From contig VRVR01000058.1 in NCBI GenBank assembly GCA_009859145.1, forward strand, positions 109,382-173,381: 64,000 nucleotides of DNA, read 5' to 3'. The stretch is from Andalucia godoyi. Its lineage: Eukaryota > Discoba > Jakobea > Jakobida > Andaluciidae. Within the stretch, counting starts at the first letter, position 1, and the number at the start of each line of letters is the position of its first letter. The position numbers and the translations under genes are program-made. Shown in pieces: positions 58,370 through 64,000 of this stretch. The notes below the pieces were generated by a model. That model was not told the DNA's origin and made no database searches. It was given only the letters and a program-made list of their open reading frames with translations.

Positions 58370-61300
58370 TCATTCTTTATGCATCAGCAGAAGTTCGTGT
58401 AGTTGTTCGTCAAGCTGTGCGATGGACGACCATCTTCTTCGAACAGCCTTCGCCAACGGTCGAAACATGGACAGTGAAACGACTGCAAAAAATACAGCGT
58501 TTGAGGCGATAATGAGATACGTAATAGCGACTGTGAATGTGACATTGGTGATCGTAGATGTGATGATGTATGCACCGATGACAGTGACGAGGAGCAAAAA
58601 TTCTGCCGCACCCTCATACACGTTTAGTGACAGGGTGGGATACGGTCTACAGATCAAATGCGCAATGAAGAACGCAGAAAGGACTGCGCATGCAATGAAC
58701 ACACCTGTCGACAGACCCACGGAATTGCCTTCTGAAGACGAGGTGGAGGAAAAAACAGCCAGCGCTGCGAACATTGCCTTTCGTGCAAAAAGAACCAATT
58801 CCCAGTAGCTCCAGCCGTCGGAGAACCCCGCAGATACAATAGCGAGACATAGATGATGAAGGGACGCAAGAGAGACAAGCGTGCTTCGTGTTTGAAACAG
58901 CCTCGCTTGCCGGGCACCAAAAAAAAGAAACATAGGTAGGATCGCCACATACATCAGCAAGACAAGTGCACCGATGACCTGTGAGACAGTGTACACGGTT
59001 CCTGAGCACTGTTGACTGACGTCAGAGGCAATATACAATTCTCCTCCGTATTCGGAACAATGGAAGATGGCGAGAGTGCGCAGAGTCACGAAAGGCTGAA
59101 CAGACACAATAGTCACAATAACCACGCCACGTAACATGCCACCTCCAAAATGCTGGGGAAGCAGCCCTCTCAACAGCAGCACTGTCGGATACAAAAAGAC
59201 GATAATGATGAGAGGAGATGCAATCACAAGATAATACTCGGTATAAAAGCCAAAAGGAAACAGACACGTGAATGACCGCAGTAAGGCGTCTGCAGACACA
59301 GAACCAACGTTCGACACAATGCTTAAACCCGTGGCTGTGCGTGCAGGCCAGATAAAAGCGAACGTTGTCAGAAGAGAAAGCATCTGGGAGTGACCCATCA
59401 GAATTCTGACAAGCGATGCACGGTATGAGCGACGGTTACGGAGGTTTTGAGCCAAGAAAATCAACATGGCAAATGTACCCACTATGAAAATGAAAACGAC
59501 CAGAATGACCACGGGAACTGGAGGGCATTGGGCACACACTGAAGAAACAGCAACATACCCGTCGCGGCAATGGGCACAAGCGGGGCCGTTGTATCCTTCC
59601 TTACACTGAGCATTTGACAATCCGCCTTTGCATCCAGGGTTAGGACACACATAAAACTCCGGTGACGATCCTGAGGATCGCCAGTAACCTGGCTGGGAAG
59701 GAACCGTTGACATAAAGAGGCCATCCGTCGAACAATCGGCTCCCCGAGGACAAGACAGGCATTCGGTACGATCATCCGTTTCAACATGGCCTGCAGTGCA
59801 CCAACAGCCGTTGTAGGTTGCATTGCTGGTGGATCCGGCTCCAGGAAGGACAGACGAACAAGAAACACAGCGCAAGGTGGTGGCCAAGCTAGAGTATGTA
59901 CCAGCAACGCAGCGGACACAGGATGTCTTGTCTGCGCTCGGAGTAGTCCCTGGTTGACATTGCTCGCACACTCCGCTGGAAACATTTGCGTAGAGACCAG
60001 GGCCGCACGGAATGCAGTTTGTCATATTTTCACTTGGACTCCAACCCGGCGCACATGGATGGCATGCGCCATCAGATCCCGGGATACTGGATCCTGGACA
60101 ACGAATACAGTCTGTGCGCTGCGAATTGGAGCGCAATCCAAGGGGACACCTGACGCATTGCAAAGTCGATGGATTAAGCCAAAAGCCAGCCGGACATTGG
60201 GCACATGTCGTACGGGAAGGAGCCATCTGCATCCCTGGTGGACATTTCACGCAAGAAGAACGATTATTGTACGAAAGAAATCCATACGGGCAGTACGTAC
60301 ACTGAGGCATCGATCCGTTTTGGAACATTCCTGTTCGGCAGGAAAGGCACCGTGCTCCATCGGAGTGCGGTTCCCGGCCTGGAGGACAAAATGAACAACC
60401 ATTCAGAGTCGCGTTGGGTACCATTCCAGTCGGACATAAGTCGCAGGTCGCAAGACTGGAGTTTGCGAATCTCCCAGGAGGGCAACGAATACAAGCGGTG
60501 GATAAAATATTTGGAACTTCTCCTACATTGCATTTCTGACAAGTAGAAGCATTATTGGCGGGAATACCCCCAAAGCACAGAGCACAGGAAGTCATGTTCC
60601 CATCAGAAAAGTGTTTCAATGGACAAGAAACACAGTAACCACCAGTAAAATCAGGTTCTTTCCCCGCATCACATAATACACAGCCAGTTCTGTCAGAGTT
60701 GGGGACAGTTCCAGGAAAACATCGCCCGCATGAAAGCATCGATCCATTGGAATAGAACCCTATTGAACAGTCCTGGCAAACAGATCCATCCGGTCCGGGC
60801 CCTTGTCCTGGCTTACAAACAACACAAGCACTCTGATTGAGAGTCGGCACCATTCCTAAAGGACAGACTGAACAAGAAGCGTCAGATCCGGTAGAATATT
60901 GTCCCGCCGGACATGAAATACAAACAGTTTGTTGTGCATTCGGCAGTTGTCCAGGCTGGCACCCAACGCAACCAGATTGGCTAGATAAAGGCACTTGACC
61001 ATCAGGACAGGATACACAATAGGGTGTGGAAGAACTTGAATACTCGCTAGCGGGACAAGGTTCGCAACCAGACTGCAAAGCATTCGCTTGATACCCAGCT
61101 GGGCAGAACGAACAGTTTGTGTGATCGTCAATTGGTACCATCCCAAGCGGACAAAGCTGACACGCTTGGAACCCCAGCATGGAGAACATATTAACAGGGC
61201 ACGATTCGCAGCGAGAAGAGTTGAATGATGGTTGACTTCCTGCGGCACATAATTGGCATTCCTGTTCAACCACGATAAATCCGTCTCCACACAGACTGCA

Positions 61301-62380
61301 GTCCGATTGGTCTGCGCTGGGCACAGAACCAGAGATGCAAGTCTTGCACGAAATGCTTCCAAGAAGGTCCTGGTAAGTGAATAATGGACACGGAACACAA
61401 GGGTCTGTTCCACTTACGTTTGAGAACTTGCCTGCAGGGCATAGATCACATGTCAGTGCAGAGCTATTCCACTCGGATCCAGGAGGGCAGCCCAGTACTG
61501 CGACAGAGAATCCTGTCGAAATCCACTGGCTCCCTGTGTTGGGAGAAAAAGACACGTTGTACTGGCCGGGCGGCAGAAAAGGGAGGACCACAGAGCAGTT
61601 GACAGCAGACTCCGACAAGGATGTGCAAGCCGTGTCGAGAATACTCGAATCAACGGCAATCCTTGTGGAAAATGTTGGAAGGCAAAATGTTTGAGGTGGA
61701 CTACAAAACCAGCCAATCGAAAGCACAAAAATTTGGGACGGAATGGATGCGAGAGTGAGGGAGCTGATTGGGGTGAACTCGAATACACTGACAGTATACA
61801 CAGGCTCCGGAAATACAAGATATCCCAAGTTCTCGCTGAAGGTCGCAGGGTACAATGCACCCGTATAGTTGAAAGGCGACAATGTGCACAGAAACGACTG
61901 GCAATCTGCAAGGGGGTCACTGGATAAGCAAAAGGCAGCACCCACTTGTAACATTCCGTATCCAGTGTCATTCCTCTTCATCAGGAAGCAGGACGGAGAA
62001 TTATCGGTCTGGATTGGAAGTGCGATCGTCAAGTTACTGCGATCCCCAACATACAGGACTTGTGGCACAGCTGTTGGAGACTGTGGATTTGAGATGCATG
62101 AAGTCGATCCGTTTCTGACTGTGTAAGAATTCAAAGGACAGTATGTGCAAGCAAAGGAGCCCTCCGAAGCGGAATATGTGCCCATAGGACACAGTTCACA
62201 TTGCGTGAAATTTTGGGTCGGGTAAAAGCCGGCCTCACAGGCAATAGTACCAGAAAACAGAAGGTCTGCACCAGAGGTATGTAAACTTGGCAAACCAGCA
62301 GGGAAACAGATCGAGATCCCCATGATAACCAAAAACATGGTTATTCGCAACCTATGCTTTACATGGTGAAGTGAAACCAT
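58370..62380 (-). CDS. GCC2/GCC3-repeat multi-pass membrane protein, relative of the 49703 gene
   Basis: 1336 residues. The signal peptide region is near the start (MFLVIMGISICFPAGL, ~residues 15-30). A long Cys-rich region follows (~45-970) with CPxGxxxN...C..C units, interrupted at ~100-300 by a beta-rich segment that matches one in the larger gene (GYLVFPEPVYTVSVFEF here, VGTLILPQTIMFVNSMIF there). The C-terminal ~350 residues hold the same multi-helix membrane module, with shared landmarks: EGYNGPACAHCRDGYVAVSS against DGYQGPACAECSSGYTSVSS, GHSQMLSLLTTFAFIWP against HGQMVSLLSSFSYIWP, and VSVQPFVTLRTLAIFHCSEYG against CCQPYVVFKTLSLFQCTQYG. It lacks the beta-helix block. The stop TGA (58370-58372) abuts the TAA of the opposite gene. 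Confidence 0.9.
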   Translation of the reverse strand: MVSLHHVKHRLRITMFLVIMGISICFPAGLPSLHTSGADLLFSGTIACEAGFYPTQNFTQCELCPMGTYSASEGSFACTYCPLNSYTVRNGSTSCISNPQSPTAVPQVLYVGDRSNLTIALPIQTDNSPSCFLMKRNDTGYGMLQVGAAFCLSSDPLADCQSFLCTLSPFNYTGALYPATFSENLGYLVFPEPVYTVSVFEFTPISSLTLASIPSQIFVLSIGWFCSPPQTFCLPTFSTRIAVDSSILDTACTSLSESAVNCSVVLPFLPPGQYNVSFSPNTGSQWISTGFSVAVLGCPPGSEWNSSALTCDLCPAGKFSNVSGTDPCVPCPLFTYQDLLGSISCKTCISGSVPSADQSDCSLCGDGFIVVEQECQLCAAGSQPSFNSSRCESCPVNMFSMLGFQACQLCPLGMVPIDDHTNCSFCPAGYQANALQSGCEPCPASEYSSSSTPYCVSCPDGQVPLSSQSGCVGCQPGQLPNAQQTVCISCPAGQYSTGSDASCSVCPLGMVPTLNQSACVVCKPGQGPGPDGSVCQDCSIGFYSNGSMLSCGRCFPGTVPNSDRTGCVLCDAGKEPDFTGGYCVSCPLKHFSDGNMTSCALCFGGIPANNASTCQKCNVGEVPNILSTACIRCPPGRFANSSLATCDLCPTGMVPNATLNGCSFCPPGREPHSDGARCLSCRTGMFQNGSMPQCTYCPYGFLSYNNRSSCVKCPPGMQMAPSRTTCAQCPAGFWLNPSTLQCVRCPLGLRSNSQRTDCIRCPGSSIPGSDGACHPCAPGWSPSENMTNCIPCGPGLYANVSSGVCEQCQPGTTPSADKTSCVRCVAGTYSSLATTLRCVSCSSVLPGAGSTSNATYNGCWCTAGHVETDDRTECLSCPRGADCSTDGLFMSTVPSQPGYWRSSGSSPEFYVCPNPGCKGGLSNAQCKEGYNGPACAHCRDGYVAVSSVCAQCPPVPVVILVVFIFIVGTFAMLIFLAQNLRNRRSYRASLVRILMGHSQMLSLLTTFAFIWPARTATGLSIVSNVGSVSADALLRSFTCLFPFGFYTEYYLVIASPLIIIVFLYPTVLLLRGLLPQHFGGGMLRGVVIVTIVSVQPFVTLRTLAIFHCSEYGGELYIASDVSQQCSGTVYTVSQVIGALVLLMYVAILPMFLFFGARQARLFQTRSTLVSLASLHHLCLAIVSAGFSDGWSYWELVLFARKAMFAALAVFSSTSSSEGNSVGLSTGVFIACAVLSAFFIAHLICRPYPTLSLNVYEGAAEFLLLVTVIGAYIITSTITNVTFTVAITYLIIASNAVFFAVVSLSMFRPLAKAVRRRWSSIAQLDEQLHELLLMHKE

Positions 62381-62583
62381 GTTTCAAAAGTCCTGTATAA
62401 AGAATTGACAGAGAATTTGAAGAAAATCTCAGGAACTGAACGGGGAAAACTGATTCTTCGCGTCCGTAAGGTGTTGTTGATGTGGCAAATTCGCAACGAG
62501 CCGTCCCGGAGGACAGCAAGAGAAATCGACACTTGTAGACCGATGTCGTTTGGACATGTGTGTCATGAGTAGGGTGGGTATCT

Positions 62584-62661
62584 TGCACTGCAACGGACTT
62601 TGGAGTGCAAGACTGCACAAAGTTGCATGAAATTGCAGTGAAATTGCAATGCAATATTGCA
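62584..62661 (+). repeat. Phased TGCA motif array, candidate hAT subterminal repeats
   Basis: Nine TGCA tetramers in 78 bases (starts at 62584, 62589, 62606, 62614, 62624, 62634, 62645, 62650, 62658), several spaced 8-11 bases apart, about one helical turn. It lies ~190 bases above the hAT transposase start. Short clustered motifs next to the element end are where hAT transposases such as Ac bind; the role here is inferred. Confidence 0.55.
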
Positions 62662-62853
62662 GCTTCATAAGCGGTTCCGATTGCCCGCCATTTTGGCCGC
62701 CGCAATTTCCCGCGATTTCACTTCTGGCCTCTCTGGCCACATGCCTCAAATTTCCTGTTCGACATCTTCAGTTGGAATTGCCGGTGTTGTTTTCGTTTCG
62801 TTGTTCGTGGTTTTTAATTTGTCTTTTGTTTGGACATTTCTTGACTTCAGAAC

Positions 62854-64000
62854 ATGTCTGTTGCACAGTCATCTTCGAACGAAACAGGGCGGGATTCGCA
62901 GGCCCGTATTACTCCTGTGGGCCACAAATCAAAGTCTTCTGTTTTCAAACACATAGTGTACTCTGGAGGTGAGAAAGACCCTGCAGAAAACCAGGGGAAG
63001 GGACCTTGGAAGTGCAAACACTGTGGAATATCTGTTCCAGGATCCGATAATCCGACTCGAGTGTGCGCACACTTCATCACCTGTAAGAACATTCCCGCAA
63101 GCGACTTGGCTGTCTTGTCCAAGCAGCACAGCTCCATTTTTGGGCGCGTTATTTTTTCCCCAAGTTCGGACAACTCGCAATCGTCTTCGTCGTCGTCGTT
63201 GACAATTAGAGAAGATTGTCGCTTGGTTGAGAGTCGTCGACGAGTGCTGACATCAGAGGCAAGTAGCACCACAGAACCAGTGAAGAAAGTTTTCCGCCAG
63301 TCGTCAATCACGTCTTCGACTGTGTCCATTTCCCGTCCTGCCTGGGATGCCTTTGTGCGACACTTTGTGAAAGCAATGTACCAGTGCAATGTTCCCTTCA
63401 GGTTCATTGAAAATGAGCAACTGAAATTCGCATTCGACAGTCTCGGTGTCACTTCCAGATCGGAGTCATTCCCTGCACTGCCGACTCGCCGAGCGGTCGC
63501 TGGTCCACTGTTGAATGAAATGTACCAAGAATGCAAGTTTACGTTCGCAGACGCTTGTTTGAAGGCCCGATGGCTGAGCGTGTCGACCGATTCCTGGACA
63601 AACGCTGTAGACGCTGCAGTGGTCAATTTCATCGTGCACACACCCGCGCCTCTTTTCTTCGATTCCGTTTTCACCGGAGACCACAATCAAGATGCAGAGT
63701 ATTTGGCCGACGTCATACATGCAAAGATGAGAGAAGTCACCCAACATGCGTGCGGTGGAGTAGACAAGTGGAGTGCAATCGTCACAGACAACTGCAACAC
63801 GATGAAGAAAGTATGGAGATTGCTGAAACAAAAGATGCCCAAGCTCGCAACCATTGGTTGTGCGGCTCACATTACACATCTTCTCTTGAAGGATATCTGT
63901 CGAGAGTTGCCGTGGCTTGCCGCAAGCATTGACTTTTGTAACGACTTGACGTCGTTTTTCAGCCGGAAGAAATTGCTTTGGACGAGAATCGAGACGCAAT
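62854..64000 (+). CDS. hAT-family transposase (BED finger, DUF659), continues past the window
   Basis: 382 codons open from the ATG at 62854 to the window edge, with an in-frame TGA just above the start (62842). A BED-type zinc finger has Trp52, Cys54, Cys57, His73 and Cys77 (WKCKHCGISV...CAHFITC). A Ser-rich linker is followed by a helical DNA-binding region (AMYQCNVPFRFIENEQLKFA). The DDE core begins with LSVSTDSWTN (Asp246) and VTDNCNTMKKVWRLL (Asp312), followed by IGCAAHITHLLLKDI. No stop, frameshift or intron occurs in the visible part, so the copy may be intact; the catalytic Glu and dimerisation domain would lie outside. It belongs to the same superfamily as the relic at 1755-2276. Confidence 0.9.
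   Translation, partial: MSVAQSSSNETGRDSQARITPVGHKSKSSVFKHIVYSGGEKDPAENQGKGPWKCKHCGISVPGSDNPTRVCAHFITCKNIPASDLAVLSKQHSSIFGRVIFSPSSDNSQSSSSSSLTIREDCRLVESRRRVLTSEASSTTEPVKKVFRQSSITSSTVSISRPAWDAFVRHFVKAMYQCNVPFRFIENEQLKFAFDSLGVTSRSESFPALPTRRAVAGPLLNEMYQECKFTFADACLKARWLSVSTDSWTNAVDAAVVNFIVHTPAPLFFDSVFTGDHNQDAEYLADVIHAKMREVTQHACGGVDKWSAIVTDNCNTMKKVWRLLKQKMPKLATIGCAAHITHLLLKDICRELPWLAASIDFCNDLTSFFSRKKLLWTRIETQ

Noticed and set aside
1-64000. tRNA and rRNA genes
   Set aside because: No cloverleaf with B-box or rRNA core sequence was noticed by eye; a covariance-model scan would be needed to exclude them.

Overview
This window is nuclear DNA from an intron-poor eukaryote, almost certainly a single-celled protist or alga. 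Evidence: an RNA polymerase I largest-subunit gene, OGG1, UFL1, TXNDC9, a UBX protein, a full-size ABCG transporter and hAT and Ty3/gypsy transposon pieces; long uninterrupted ORFs, AT-rich intergenic spacers full of microsatellites, and only one intron I could define (in the papain-like protease, with a GTATGT donor). A UFL1-like gene argues against most fungi. I could not fix the lineage: an intron-poor red alga or another free-living protist would both fit.

Layout. 1-4.3 kb: 3' end of RPA1 (+), a composite relic of a Fanzor/TnpB-type nuclease joined to a hAT transposase fragment (-), then OGG1 (+). 4.5-13.3 kb: a coiled-coil protein (-), a 45-residue UQCC6/BRAWNIN-like microprotein not visible as a long ORF (-), a large Ser-rich protein (-) and a proline-rich, possibly MTFR-like protein (+). 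14-23.6 kb: two related putative transcription factors flanking a type-B carboxylesterase, a SHAQKYF-type MYB and TXNDC9 (all +). 23.8-30.6 kb: a membrane-anchored papain-like protease (-), an EEF1AKMT1/ZCCHC4-type methyltransferase (+), UFL1 (-) and a UBXN7-like adaptor (-). 31-46.7 kb: an IQ-motif protein (+), a full-size ABCG transporter (-), an unknown protein (+), a second Fanzor C-terminal scrap, two Golgi-type glycosyltransferases (+) and an SDR (-).

47-49 kb is a small transposon graveyard: a short dispersed repeat shared with the 2.7-kb region, a Ty3/gypsy RNase H-integrase fragment, and an LRR gene fragment that runs straight into it. 49.7-62.4 kb holds two related giant cell-surface proteins (GCC2/GCC3 cysteine-rich repeats, in one a beta-helix region, and a shared C-terminal multi-pass membrane module). 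They lie tail to tail and their stop codons touch with no base between them, so their mRNAs must overlap. The window ends in an apparently intact hAT transposase (BED finger plus DUF659), preceded by a helically phased array of TGCA motifs.

Functional themes: housekeeping (Pol I transcription, base-excision repair, respiratory complex III assembly, UFMylation and p97/ubiquitin handling, chaperone-type thioredoxin), secretory and glycan functions (two glycosyltransferases, ABCG, carboxylesterase, protease) and a cell-surface receptor locus beside decayed mobile DNA.
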